A stretch of DNA of 64,000 nucleotides, from contig CP114123.1 in NCBI GenBank assembly GCA_029959195.1, positions 248,001 through 312,000 of the forward strand, in the 5' to 3' direction. Below the pieces are notes generated by a model. It saw only the letters and a program-made list of their open reading frames with translations, ran no database searches and was not told the origin of the DNA. A program made the position numbers and the translations under genes. The DNA is from Dictyophora rubrovolvata. Taxonomy: Eukaryota > Basidiomycota > Agaricomycetes > Phallales > Phallaceae. Below are positions 22,900 through 36,271 of the stretch, piece by piece (positions within the stretch are counted from its first letter, which is position 1; every line of letters starts with the position of its first letter).

Positions 22900-24730
22900 T
22901 CCCAAGGTTTCGGATTCCCCTTAGAATGATCTAAAATTTTGAGAACGTTCGAGCTCTTAAATAAGTAATGCTCAACATCATAGCACCCATTGCCATGACA
23001 AAAAAAAGAAACCTTGATCTGGAGCAATACAACGGATTGAGAGGAGTTGAAACCTCCATTACGCTGATATCGTAGCATCATAGCCGTCGCGGCGCGCCGG
23101 CATACATAATATTTGATCTTTGGGATGGAATGCCTTCAAAATTGTAATGATACGCGTCAGAAATAGGAGTGATAGTTTTGCTTTGGGCTTGCTCTAATGA
23201 TGTTTTCGTTTAGAGGATATCCATGTGAGAACACCCATGTCAATTAATTGAATGATGAGAGTCAGTTGAGATGTAGACATTTATCAACCCCGCTGTGAGC
23301 TCAGCTCAATTACGAGAGGAATTAAATGAAAAACGTTGATGAAACTGGCGTGTGTTGTATTATTGGGGCAGCCCGGATGTGGAGTGAGAGTGAAAGAGCG
23401 GGTTTAAGACAATGGTGCTCGTTCGTTATGTGTTATGACCCTTTGACGACCCTACAGCTGCATTTCACATTCATCCGTATGAAGCTGAAGACACAGACCC
23501 GTATCTTTGTGCAAAAGAGGCCAAAGAGATGAGATGATTACGAAGCCAGGCTGTAAGGCCTTAAGGACTCGGCAAACATTCAACTTTTCTTCAAGTGGCG
23601 TCTCAAGTTGAATAGGATATATTCAGTTCTGTATGCTTGGCGAGGTTTTTCTTGTGCTTAAGTACCATGCATTGACAGGCTACAGCTTGCTCTTGCCATG
23701 CTAGCGGTGAATGTTAATTGAACTGTGCACAGATGGTCTAAGTTGGGTGAGTATAGTAACATTGACCTTTTCCAAAACATATGCAGTTTTCCTTTTTTTA
23801 ACGGTTTATACAAACGTCTGAAACTTCAAACGACGCCCAACTCTGCTGCTGTTTTTATAAAGCAGCGGAGTTCAACGAAATATCGAATATTTGCAATTGC
23901 TACTTTTCTTTCACGCTCTTTTTCATTAGGTTTTTTGTGCAGCCCTATTCATCATCGTTATTGCTTGGCGGTTTCAAACAACGATTCAGTAGGATAGGAT
24001 GTCCCCCGTTAGGCATGCACGGTTTCTGTTTCTCGTGCCATGCGTGCGCGCATTGAATTTTTTGTAGGGTGGAATAGCTCTGGTTACTTTTTCTCGTGCG
24101 AGTCTAACGCTTTCAGAGATGCCAGAACACGATGGGAAGAAAAAGATTGCTGTTCGCGGGTCGGAACGTTTGTCATGCCAGCTGGGTGAGTTTTATGACG
24201 CTTCAACGTTCGCGCACATGTGGACTTTCCTTTCTTTCAATGATTTAAATGGATTGTCATTTGACTCTGTCGTTGTTATTACAAGACGGAGCTTGATGCT
24301 TGTTAGGAGCTCTGAGATATATTTCCTTTTCTTTCGACATTTCTTTTGATTGTTTGTGCATCTTTACTTACCGATTCCCAGATAATAGCACGCTCGATAT
24401 CCAATTTCAGTGATTGTTGTAGATATCACAGCATTATTTCGCATGTGTTTGGCCTTGTACACATTCGAAGAGATACTAATGCTTCACGCTTGCCGGGTAT
24501 CGTGGATGCGTTGGAGTTTTTCAATATCGATCCCGGACTTAACTGATCTACACATGACGAGTAAAAGACATAACTCCACACATACATCCATTCTGTCGTA
24601 CCGCTGTTGATATGCTTATGGCTGGTTTGGGGCGCCGTACTAGATCTCAGCAGTTCCAACCATCACTAGGTCATGTAATGATATAGAAGCAGACGACGTG
24701 GAATCAATGGTCTTTTCTCGGACTATCAAC
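22900..24730. other. Gene-poor spacer with promoter-like module, copy b
   Basis: No gene is supported. It includes the promoter region of the DUF6533 gene (about 22900-23320; its gagctcagctcaatta...gaattaaat end recurs at about 26070-26105 beside the relic) and module copy b at 23585-23645. At 23390-23407 the word gaaagagcgggttta is identical to the PTR2 stop region at 19643-19657, hinting that the duplicated segment once began at the PTR2 3' end. Confidence 0.4.
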
Positions 24731-24738
24731 CACAATGC

Positions 24739-26100
24739 TTAATGCACTAAAGCCGTCAATTCTGAAGGCAATCGCGACCTATATTTATGGCTAAAAAAGT
24801 TGCTTAAATTTTCAAGGGAGAATTGAAACTTTCTTTGTATGAGAAATACGACAATAATACCATTACAACAACTTTGAAATCCAGTTTCTTTTGCGCCCCA
24901 ACTTCCATGTTCCTCAAAATTTTTCTCATACAGACTCTGGGGATAAGGACATCTACAAACGTTTACGGTATTTATGAGCAATCCAAGAACGATCATTTCG
25001 GCTCAAAATTTGTGGTTTTAGAATAGGCCCGGCGTTTAGACTGGAACATGAGACATACCAGCACTGGTCCTAGAAATTCAATTTTAAGTTGATTATGAAT
25101 GGATGGAAAGCAAGATATTAATCATCAATCAGTTTCGGAAATTATTAGACGTCCAGGGAATGCTACTACGGCTGTAGTAAAAGATTGAATAAGATATTTG
25201 TTTTCAATCTTTTTTACCGAACGCGTCCGAAGCCAAGACCGGAAAAAAAACAAAAATGAGGATCTTATTATAATTAAGATTTTACCGCCCTGACATTAAG
25301 AATACACTCGAGCAACCAATAAACCTAGAATCAATGAATGAATGCATTTAAAATTTTGATAAACAGATGAAGACCTTGAACCCCAATATACGACAAAATG
25401 GACATAGTGTTTGCTGTGCTGGTAAGCCTATCACAAGTCCTTTAAATATTGCGCTCGCTCGATTTCCGGAGATATTGAAGACAACAAATTTTCACCTCTC
25501 AGGCTTCAAAAAATTAGAGATAAAAACAATGAAAGTGCTCGGGTAACACCCGACTCACTGCAACTGTCCCAGCGTTGACATAGAAAAAAAGTACTTGCGA
25601 AATAAAGACGGGATATCTCGTGAAAATGTAGAGTAACGTGGGTAGGATAAATGACTTCCAATATAAAAGAAGTGTTCAACCCTAAAAGCTTCCTGGATAA
25701 TGAGGTTCATGACCGGAGCGGATAAGCTCTCAAGATTGGCTACTGCAAAGACTTAAAAAAAAGAGTTCCTAAACTCGAGTCCTTAAACATTGTTGGAAAA
25801 GAACAATCATGGAACTTGGTTATTTCAAAACATCGCCAATCAAAAAGAGGATGACTTCTACTAAACAGGTGCGGTATTATCGCGTTTGAAAGAATTCAAG
25901 ACTCGTGCAGCTGAAGTCGCAGCATCTGGGTAATATGCAAAAACATAGCTTCATCAGCGACAGATATATAGTCATCCAAGACCTTATTTTCTACTTGCCC
26001 TAAGAACGATTTTAGCTCCAAGCCAAAATTGAATAAGAATATGCACCTCACCGTTAACTTCATCGTGACCTCAACTCAACTGTTGAAGGGAATGAATTAA
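24739..26100 (-). pseudogene. Decayed DUF6533-like duplicate
   Basis: A degraded relative of the 21146-22892 gene in the same orientation. Recognisable remnants on the minus strand: an E-T-GFQS segment followed by V-x-FLIQ-x-K-FQ (about 24890-24820), matching TGFQSGSS...LFLVQSKFQY of the intact gene; the segment at about 25450-25375 (gaccttgaaccccaatata...cacaagtcc) matching 22337-22402; and a segment near 25780 (aactcgagtccttaaa) matching 22940-22960. Stops and frameshifts separate the pieces, so no complete protein is possible. Confidence 0.6.
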
Positions 26101-29100
26101 ATATTGCGAGGTATGGTTCTTGCCTCGTCTCATCCCTCGGTGTTTTTATTCGCGAAAATTATATGGTAAAATTTAAACCATGATATGAGGAATGGAGGAA
26201 CGAGAATAAAAGTGGGATGGTGGGAAAGGAATTAAGATGAAGTGAAAGAACGATGATTAACAGGTGAATTATTTTGCGTGATGGTGAGAACAAAGACCAG
26301 GGCACATGCGAACTCGACAAGACGTTGGTGCCATGCCGAAGATGAATACAGAGTGGTTTGAACTTTGAGCGGCAGAGATCCAGTTCCACTGCTGGCGCAA
26401 GTAATCACTGATTATCAACGGTGATCAAGCTATCGAAATTGAAAATTAGATGATGCTTGGTGCAGTGTATAGTAAAGTCCCGAAACATACTCTAATTAGC
26501 CTTTTAGCAATTATTTGACCTCTCGGAAGCGAACATATCCGAACTATTACTCAGTGTAACTCCAGCTAAAGTTACAAAAATCACGAAACGATAGGGATAG
26601 GTGATTGTAGGCATGAAAACTGTCCACGTACACGTTACGTTGTTAGCTTGGCTCCACTGTCGTTCCGCACTGCTTTAGAACCAGAATTTTGAAATACTTG
26701 AATACAAATAATAAATGTCTGCGAGTCCCTGCTAGTCGCGACGGTCGCGGTGGCTGATGTTAAGCCACAAGCACGTTTTCATAACACGCTATACTTCGGG
26801 CGCTGCTCGGCTTGATCTTCAGAGCGAAGATGTTGCACAATCTCTTGGTCGGAAAGCTTGGGATAAAATGTGTCCCTTCCATTTCGCTAATGGAAAACCG
26901 CGACAATGACGAGAAGAGCAAGGCCGGGTTGCCTAAGCTTATTGATTTTTTAAGTGTACCTGGAAATAAAGTAACAACCAGAATTGTTCGAATACCCGGC
27001 ATGGAATTTGGATTATAGAGACGACAGCTCCGGGAATACTACGCGAATTGCGCCTAACTTATGTAATCTCCTCTGCAAACTCAGCGAGCCGCTTTTCAAG
27101 CGGCGTCTCAAATTGCATATATATAGTTCCCTAAACTCGGCGAGGATTTTTTTCTCTTCAAGAGGACTTGCCACGCTGAACGATGAAAAACTTTTTACCC
27201 TACCATCGTATCAGTGCCAATCGACTTGGGTTTCCACTCAAGTTCCTTTGTTAGCCTCGAGAGCAATGGTTGCTTTTCCCATGCCTAGGAAGTGTCGTGC
27301 TCGACAACTCTTGAGGACACGGCATGTCGACTTGCGTATGGGACAGTCTTTGAAGTTTTCCTAGGTGTTGGGCTGATTAGTGGGCAGTGGGTGTCAGTTG
27401 ACAGGTTTTGTGATTATCTCGGTAAGTGTTCACCCTTTCTTTCGTATATCGATGATTCTTGCAACCAAACCTGATTTAATGAGCCCGACTCTGTCATCGT
27501 TGTCAGAGTTTGACGACACTAAACGCTTTGCCTGAGATTTTTTCCTTCGTAATACCCATGTATCATTGGTTCAGTTGCTCACGGTCTTTTTTTCGTAGTA
27601 CGTTGTCGAAGTTTTGGATGCTTCGTTGTAATATAATGTATCTCATAATTTTCCTGGACCTACCATTGCCAGCACCAGAGTGACTGAAATGAGAACGACG
27701 TCCGCACTCTTTCTTCTGGATGGCGGCGGTTCGTCGCTTGGTATGGTCCCCCAGCGCAATATGGAGTAATTTCGTCATTCCAATAGACTCTGTCCGTCAT
27801 GATTCAGATTGTCATCCTCTTCGCACAATCTCAAGACTGTAACGAACACGGGATATGCTTGACAAACAGCTACAGCACTGTATTTTTACAGTTTGAAACA
27901 CCAGTGAACGCTGGTCCATCCTGGTCCGACAAGATATAATCATAACAATGCCTCTGGCTTAAGATTATTCTCTACAGCGAACGTACCGCTACTTTCAACG
28001 ACAGCAACCGACTAAGGTCTTAGTTTCAAGTGAGGACGTCTTTGCTATCGTCCATAAACTTATGCTGTTCTATTCACTTTGGAATACGTGCGGATCGGGG
28101 AGCGGCCCACAATACTATGAAATTTCATACCGAGGTAAGCAAATACTGTCATGTCTAGGAACTCAGGACTGTACGTTACGGACATGATGAAGCCCCCTAT
28201 ATATAATTCTTTGCATTCATCAGTTCTGCTCAACTTCTAGCTATTGAACTTTGCATGTGCTTTTCTTTCGAAGACCTGGATGAAGATGGAGGCATCTTTT
28301 GATCTTCGTGCGCGTGGATGAAACCTCAAAGTTGACTTCGACGGTCAGCGATCTGAAGCCCTCACTTCCGGACATAGTTGGGTTAAGAGATAGATACTTC
28401 AGATGGTTTTGCTGGTATTGTGCAGGAATGTTTTCGCGTCGTCGTGTGCAAACGTTTTACATCTATACAGCCTTCAATCTTTTCCATGGCTTTACTTCGA
28501 ACATCATAAAGGTGAAAAAACCCGATGAAACATTCCTGCACCCTATCAACTCCACCAAACCCATCTGACCTATTCATCCTTCAAACTATGTGAGGAAGCT
28601 GCAAATATTTTCCAATGGCTTCAGGTCACCGGTTACCGACCGTCAAAACCGACTTTTGCCGTTTCATCCACGCGCACTGCTGTCGACGCCTTTTCACAAT
28701 GTTTCCAGGGATAATTCCTCGACATGGACGGATGCACAGGAACTCCGTGAAGAATTCAACCTTGGGCGGGCTTCAAGACAAGCGAGGCTGTAATATTCAT
28801 CATAAGATAAGGAAAAAAGAGAACTACCGAACGATTTCTCAAAGCAGAACAAAATCAAAGCATTGCACCACGTTTTCTCAAGTACTAGGAGCTTTGCGCA
28901 ATCCAGCGCACACGACGTGGCACAATGGCAATCCTTTTTCGCCTTGAATATTGATGCCGCGGTAAGACTAAAGTATCGCGCTTCAGTTGGCTTTACTCGG
29001 TGGTTTTTTTACAAGGCGTTTGTCCTGTGATATTGACAGACAAGCTTGCGCTGTGAACATCAATGTCGCTCGAGGCCAGGCCAGGACGATAAATGAATTT

Positions 29101-31720
29101 ACGGGACCCCGTCCAACTATTATGGAATACAAATACTTAGGTCCGATGAAACACACATCTTGACATACCCGTGTAACGTGTTTACTTCGATCAGAGTTAT
29201 TTCAATATAACTAGATTAATCCCAGACTATCTGGGCTATCATTTCAATGTTTCGCAGAAAGCCGGTCTGGTCTGTTCACATCAATATACATCGTGGCAAC
29301 ACACCGAGTTCGAGGCGCCGGCGATTCGTCTTCAAGCACGCCCATACACGGCCATCTAGTCTCAACAGTACTAGCGATGGATATCTTATCCAGACCTAAT
29401 TTTGGGGGAGTTATACGGGAGGTAACCCCACTAATTCGCGCTTTTTTGGATTCTTATGATGTTGGGTTATTGATGACATTATTTGATTTGACGTTCTGGA
29501 TCTTTCTTCCAAAACAACGTGGCTCGGTCACAGAACCTCCCAAATATATTTAGCCTCTCCATGAAATGACCCGCACCGTCCGTCTTTGTCGGTTCCGAGA
29601 CTGGTCCTAGTCAGTACTACCGTGCTACTATTAGCCACTGGTCGTCGGTAAGAGCTTCTCATGATCTATCCTTTGTCGTACATGTTTTGTTTGGTCGTTG
29701 CCAGTGCCAATTGTAGCATTGCTTCAGACCATTTTTACCCCGCGTGGCTGTCTTGAGGCTGTTCAATACGGATTTTAGCAGACAGGGAATATATCGCAGG
29801 CTTGCAGGCACCTCGTGCGGGCAGGTTTAGAAAAAGAACAGTGATCCGTTAAATTAGGGTGATGTGGCAATCCGGTAGACTGATGATTTCTCTCTTGACA
29901 AGGATCCGAGTCACAATGAGTCAACTTTTGAATGCATATGATTAGAAAATCCGTGCGATCCCCGGGTATACGTATCGAATCAGAACGACTTTTGTCAATA
30001 GTAACCTATAGTAACTCCTCTTTCGCAAGGTTCCGGAACGAAGTTTGAATTGCGTAGTATGCCTTCTTTAATTTCAGAGCGTTAAAGTTTTGAGTCATGT
30101 GCACGCGGGCCCGGGCCACCTTGTCAACATGATGCAGCGGGACAACGTTCAAAGCGCTAGTTTCCCAACTGCCAATTTAACGAATAAACAATGATTAAGA
30201 AAGATGATCCCAAATCAGGCATGTAACGGAGGATGAAGCTGAAGTACCACACTCGTTCGAAAGATTGAAATCTTACTAAGCGACATGCGAGAAGATGTAA
30301 ATAACCGTCCATATCTCCGGGCTGCTACTGATATGCAGTTTAGAGAGTCATGTTCTATTGAATATGATTCGTTCTTGATCAATCGACGATGTATAAAGAA
30401 CTTTGTGATTGTGACTCATGATACTATCCCGGCGGTTCCGTCCGACCATTGAGTCAAGCACCCTTTTCCGAACTAATTTGATTAACGAAGGTCTACTGTT
30501 TGCGTATAAATATCGCGATCGTACTTCTCAGTACTGCAGTCTGAGCTCTCATGGTTAGCTCTTATACGAGAGCAATGACTTTGACACCCTTTTCTGTCTT
30601 TTCCCTGTAGTCTTTCCGCATGGGACGTTTCCGTCGCCCAAACCCCAGCCTTTTGCAATGTTCGGCGTTGTTAGTCCTCAAGTCTGCAGTTCCGTGATCA
30701 GTGAGTTCCGAGATTTTTCATATACATCTTTTTATCCATGATCGTGAAACAATATGAATCATGTATTAAGTCCAATTCTGTCATATGGCAGAGCATGACG
30801 ACTCAAACTAGAGCCGATATCATCTGAGATACTTCAATTGTGTTTATATAACTTGTTAAACCACTTGACTTATTCGTCTCTTTTTCTGTAGGCTATGAAG
30901 ATCAGAGGGTTCAGTCGTACGCGATCTTTATATGCGCACCTTCAACTGTCACTTAATCGCGTCAGACACTCTCAAATTGCTTATGATTTCTTTTCCGTTT
31001 CCTTCAGACTTTATTTGACCGTGCCGCGGCAGTGCCAAACCAATAAGCTCAAGTTTCTGGCCTATCAACGATGCCAGTTACTTCGGTTCTCACATCCCGA
31101 CAATATCTTGTTCAACTAGCGTTACTCAGACATGCCAGTGGGAGCACCAATACCCTGACGTTTGCTGTTGCATAGGGCGATTCGTGAAGATCACTTGATT
31201 TCCTTCAAAATTCACATGGACCCCGTGTCCTGAGTCTTCGTTTCATTCAAGGTTGGTTCCTGTTCTCACGCCGCGTGCACATAACATATTCATTCACATA
31301 TTGACGTATGTATACTAATTTCAATTTATCAAATTCGAAGGAAAGTATGCCGGCAGCATTGCCTTCGTATGAATTCACAATTAAATATCCTACAAAATGA
31401 AAGCCCGAAGCCCCACATTGACTCCCAAGCGTATAATCCGCAAAATTTCGGAGTAATTACAAAACAATTTATTCTCCATTAGTTGAACAATAGTTTTCGA
31501 CGATCATGTGAATCCACGGCTTCCTCATCCACCCAACCCCTGGCGCGAGCGGGCTGTTTTCACCCACTGATATGACCAATGAGATGTTTTCAAACCTAAT
31601 TAAGCTCCTTTGTCCTACGGCACTCATCACCATATATCACGTGAAAATGGCCCCACGAAATGCATAAAAAGGACGGCGATTGAGCGAGTATCCGAAACAG
31701 ATCCTTTCATCATCACTTTT
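26101..31720. other. Gene-poor stretch, no supported gene
   Basis: Only short open frames without joinable exons. Contents I can point to: module copy c (27091-27155), a TATATATA element at about 28197-28206 with no clear gene downstream, and an 86-codon plus-strand frame at 29293-29553 with a hydrophobic segment that I cannot assign. Gt...ag intron-like tracts occur at 27420-27590 and 30700-30890. The region looks like old, decayed duplicates rather than active genes. No transposase, reverse transcriptase or long terminal repeats are visible. Confidence 0.35.
27091..27155 (+). repeat. Promoter-like module, copy c
   Basis: Third copy of the module: ttttcaagcggcgtctcaaa, a TATATATA run, agttccctaaac and TCGGCGAGG. 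Copy b (23585-23645) shares the tcaag-t/c-ggcgtctcaa core and the TTGGCGAGG end. Confidence 0.5.
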
Positions 31721-31722
31721 TG

Positions 31723-32857
31723 CTAGTCACTATCTTCCAACAAACCTGCGATCCTTAATCCGGGCAGCGACCTGTCTGGTGTTTCAGGATGAATGAAAGG
31801 TGGTAGAGGGTTTGTGCCAGTATGAGATGCGACGCCTGGTGCATTGGGAAGTGGTGTCGATGGTGGTGGTTGGACGATTTGCTCCCAGCCCTCGTCAGAG
31901 GCAGAGGCTGTGGGAGACCGGGATGGAAAGTTTCCAGTCATCTCCGACCATGGCTGCACCTTGGGTTTTCTTCCAAGTTTGCTGGAAGACGGAAGACGGC
32001 TTGGACTTATGCCTCTCCTCTCACTTCTCGCTGAAGGTGTAACATTTGGGGCTGCCTCATTGGTGCGAACCCACCACGCTCCCTTGAAAAATTAATCAAT
32101 AAAAGATATTTCCTTCACAAAGAGTTGTCTACTCACCGGATCGTTGTCCTTTATTGGTCGTTTGATTTGTTGAAAGTTCGGCAGCCGTGATAATGCGTGC
32201 CGAACACTGTTCTAACAATTCAACGCCGTTTTTATGAAAGATGACATTCCAGTCAGTACGGCTGATATATAAAAAATTCAATCATATTTTTCTCACCTGC
32301 CAGCCTTTATTTTTCGGATCCGCAAACCATGCGAACCGTCTAACGATTGCGATTTCTATTTCTCGCAGCGTTAGTCGTTTTTCGGGGGATCCATATATCG
32401 CGCATTCAATGATAAAGCGTAAACCGTGTGGGGGACGTCCCCCCTTACGGTTACGGTTTCCATCTTGAAGATCAGCGAGGTTTCCACCGGCTCCGGGGGC
32501 AGGCCCGTTAGCTACGTTTGATTTTGTGAATCAGATACTCAATAGACTATTTATTTGGAATTGTGAAAACGTACGATGAGCAGCCTCCCATGCGTCAAAC
32601 ATAAGCTGATGATGCCTTAATGGATAATAATCTCTCGAGTTTCTGGTACCCGCCGGCTTGAATGAAGAGAGGTTGAACGACGTGCCTTCGTCGGGGGTAT
32701 TGCCAGTTTCCTCGTCATCAGAGTCGAGTATATGCTCGGGATCTGGGTAAGCTTCTGGTTCGGTGAAGTGAACGAATTCGAATTCAGTCTGCGAGGTTCT
32801 GGAAGTGGACGGTCCGGGTTCTTGGCTGACGTTGACACCACTGGCACGGCGGGACAT
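31723..32857 (-). CDS. Short forkhead (winged-helix) transcription factor
   Basis: Nuclear DNA-binding protein with a forkhead domain. Four exons: 32857-32575, 32511-32297, 32211-32137, 32082-31723; 933 nt, 310 aa. Residues 1-95 are acidic and low complexity (DSDDEETGN) and include a F-D-AWEAAHR segment. Residues about 120-205 form the forkhead fold: LRFIIECAIYGSPEKRLTL, REIEIAIVRRFAWFADP, then NKGWQNSVRHALSRLPNFQ (the NSVRH-x-LS recognition-helix signature), and PIKDNDPGAWWVR as the wing. The C-terminal third is Ser/Pro-rich with basic patches (a LGRKPKVQ motif). The domain is interrupted by two introns, one right before NSVRH. It is shorter than FKH/FHL1-type regulators (usually over 500 aa) and has no visible FHA domain, so it is a small basidiomycete-type forkhead protein. 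Target genes are unknown. Confidence 0.88.
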
Positions 32858-32859
32858 GT

Positions 32860-34855
32860 TGATTCTCGAGAGCTAACTGAAATATGAAAAATGACAACGT
32901 GAAAACAAACGTCGACAGATAAAGTTGGAAAAAAGGTTTGACATACGTCTTAGGTTAAAGGTGAGGGGTGATGCTGGAGAGGTTCGACTAAAAAAACTGC
33001 TCGGAGGAGACACAGAAAAGCGAAAAAAAATTGCGGTGAAGAAGGGAAGAAAAGCCCTTTTGGTCAGTATTTATACCATGGGGTTGTGTGTAGGGAAACT
33101 TGAGACGAGGTTATATATGCGAGATGGTGGGCGGTCCGTCCATCTCATCGGACGAAAAATGCCAGAAAAAATACAGAAGCAAAAAGACGAGAAATAACGA
33201 AGATCGATTTGGTTTGAAAGACAAAATGACAAGCAAAAAAAATGAGAAATAAATCAAAAACTTGGACTTTCAAAGAAAAGTCGGAGAAAGAATTATGAAA
33301 AGCATAACTCGCCGCTCGCGGTCGGTGGATGGCATTGTCCCCGAGAATTGTGGATCAATAAAGTTTTCAACGGTTAAATTTGTTTACGTTATGAAACGGA
33401 CACAGATTATAATCAATGCTTTATCAGTAATTTCTGCCTGCCTGTAGATTATCGTATAATGAGTCAAATTATAATCTTTTACGGATGGCGGGGAAATGGC
33501 ATTTAAATCAAGCCTCGGTCCGAAAGTGGTGAATAGACTGGACATTATATTCATTCATAAAATTACCTAGACAATCGAGGTTCATGTTGCAGCATACATA
33601 ATACTATAACAATAATAATATACAATATGTACAACTCAAAAATGCAAATTAGACTTCGCGAGAATTCTGCAACAAATCCAATAAATAACGCGCTTTCAGC
33701 GTGATATTTTACGCGCACGTCTTAGTGAACTTGGGTGCAGTGCGCCCTTTCAACGGGTCCAGCGGGTACCTTACAAGTCCTTGGTCTGCACCAAGATTAA
33801 AGTCACGTGACTTCTTTTTTTTTGTTTGAGCGCTTTGAGCTTTGTTCAACTTTGACTACGAGGCTCACGCGTCTCTTCGCTCAGAACTCGCCGATACGTT
33901 CAACAAAGTACTCCATTTTGCACACCCAGATCAACAGATTAACGAAGTGATAAACATTGGTTAGTACTCAATATTTGCTACTTTGAATTATAGACTCGAA
34001 TTTCGGCTTCAGCCACTCCATCCACATGACTGGCGTTCATTCCGAATGATTGCATCGATTGCAGATGTCATGGATATCGATGGATAGGACACACAAAGCC
34101 GGTAACAATCGAAGTCCCCCAAAATTCGGAACTGGCCCGGTGTCCTGCGGTTTTTGAACTCGACGAAGCACCCTTCAAGTTTCCACGACCATCGCACTTG
34201 ATATTGATGAATCAAGGTCAGTCATCCTCTTAAAAAATGTGATCACATCTCTGAGAGACCATTGTTCTTCTATATTCTCAGGTTTTGATTTGTGTTAGAT
34301 TGTGGCGTGGGTTCTTCCGGTCAGGACTCGTGAGGCTATGACGATCTATCATTCCCATCTGTCTTCTTTGAATAACGCGTCATGCACTCGGGATTCAATA
34401 ATAATAGCGATTTCTCAGTCCGTGCTCATTCGTACACGCGACTTAGAAGTGGGCAAATAGCATTCAAGCCTGCTAACTCTGCCCAACCACCGTGTACTAT
34501 TGCTATAGTCTCAGAATCCTGACTATCACCCGTATGTTTTGACGTTACTCAAACTTGAGCATTCTGCAAAACATGATCTTTTTATAATCATTCTAGGGAC
34601 CGAAATCACCATGTGCGTGCTTGTCAAGTTTAGTTCGGACAATTTCCGCTGACAAGATCCACAAGTTTTCTAAATCTAAATTGAAGATTCTCCGGCAAGA
34701 GGGGCCAGTTCCGAACATAGGAGTCCAGTAAAAACATAGGAGATGTCCATGTTCTCGCTGACCATTCACCTCCGCTGATAGCAATCGAGAGAAGAATCGA
34801 CTTGAATTGAGTACCGCTTTGATGATCAATACTCAATTACCCACGTTATTCAATA
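32860..34855. other. Forkhead promoter side and spacer
   Basis: 32860-33250 is a strongly purine-rich (A/G) strand, probably the 5' UTR and promoter of the forkhead gene read on the other strand. From there to 34855 no gene is supported. Confidence 0.4.
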
Positions 34856-34859
34856 AAAC

Positions 34860-35935
34860 ACGCAAGACGCCATTCTATCTCCCAATGTTAACCTAGAGAA
34901 AGTACATTTGGCGGTAAGGATTGATTTCGGCATATCAGTTATCCAATACCAACCGGCATCCTTTTAGATTTGGATGGTCTTTTATCAAATGTATTTATCT
35001 TATAGTTCGCTACCTGGCCCTCTCTCTTCAAATGTAAGAATTAACGATTATGTATTCAAACTGACTAGAGACAAACTCTTTTGTAGTGTCAACGGACTAG
35101 CTCTATACTCAACTATCACTTTGTCCGACCCAGTTTGTTTCAGCTCTGAAATGGTTTCAAGGCTTGGGAGGGACGACAATAGCAGCAGTAGTAGAAATTA
35201 TTTTGATTTACCGAAGTACGAATGGCTGTCCTTTGTTTGCCATAGACTTTTAACGGTTTTTTTTCAGTATTTTCGTTTTGGGAGCACCAGAGGGCCCTTC
35301 TATACTTTTTCATTGCTCTTTATCTCTGCTCTCAAGCTGCCACCTTCACCCTTACGGGTTTGTTATGCATGAGTATATATGGGTCCAAAACCCGGTCGTT
35401 CAGTATCGTCCACTCATCGGTGATTGCGTTCCGCTGGTTTTTCCTAGAAAGCTAATATTTGAGTGGTATGCATCCGTCTTCTACCGTATTACCCCGTACT
35501 GATTTGTTAAGAATTGTCCTCCTTGCCGTCCAATGCATACGGCTCGCATGTGCTCGCCCGACTCGTTTATACTCACTATGGAACTTGGAGTCTGGGTATT
35601 TATACCGCATACGCGACTTTATACAGGGACGGCTGGGCGTATAGCATTACCGTTGGTATGTTCTTCAAGGTCATATTACTTGCGTCAACTAATAAAATGT
35701 AGTGACCCTAGTGCTTTGTATCATCTATACCGAGAGAGCCTGATTGGATTTTCGTTGATTTCGTACGTGTTTGTCCTTTCTCAAGGACTTCAACTTATTT
35801 AATATAGATGGTTATTTACGACAAGTATCATTTGCGTATGTATTTTAACGATCCAACTTATTTAACTGATCACACTGCCCAGGCCTGTCGTATGATCCTC
35901 AACCTCTGAGAAATTCATAATGAACCCACCTCGAC
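34860..35935 (+). pseudogene. Full-length DUF6533 relic with preserved splice sites
   Basis: Plus-strand relative of the two intact genes at 51.8-55.8 kb. Exon counterparts in order: WSFIKCIYLIVRYLALSLQ (34982-35034), the A-L-K-WFQGLGG block ending I-L-I-Y-R (about 35145-35215), ALLYFFIALYLCSQA, then RPLIGDCVPLVFPRK in another frame (35408-35450), a T-W-S-LGIYTAY and RDGWAYSITV block, VTLVLCIIYTERA followed by TGA, and CRMILNL followed by TGA (35884-35908). At least two frameshifts and two stops break it, yet nearly all GT and AG intron ends match those of the intact paralogues. It is therefore a DNA-level duplicate, not a retrocopy. Confidence 0.75.
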
Positions 35936-36271
35936 AGTGTCATTGTCGGTGCCAGTGACATTTGTGCGAGGTTAGCTAGATTCTCCGCTCTTAGGGAATA
36001 GGGTTAGCGACGGCCCAAACCCGCCGCGATCTCCGCAACGCTGGGTGACCCTAACGGAAAGACGGCAAAACATGCCCCATAAGTAATTTCGCGTCACCAA
36101 CGTCGCTCTGGAGGATGCTCGTTGTAAATACAAAGGGGTTAGTTCTTTCACTGGAATAGTTACAAAATTCTTTGTACTACGCATGAATAATTTCTACTAT
36201 ACAGAGTAAGTAAGATGGTAGGAGTTCAAAGTCCAATCACGACGTCGAACTTCATCCTTCAATTACTTCAA

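Noticed and set aside
26101-31720. Transposon search in the gene-poor stretch
   Set aside because: No integrase, reverse transcriptase or transposase motifs, no long terminal repeats and no long inverted ends were seen; only short decayed frames.
32925-33197. Plus-strand Lys/Arg-rich open frame
   Set aside because: It is a purine-rich strand opposite the forkhead promoter; composition alone keeps the frame open.
35999-36055. ccctaac-like words suggesting telomeric repeat
   Set aside because: Only isolated single copies (gggttag, ccctaac), not a tandem array.
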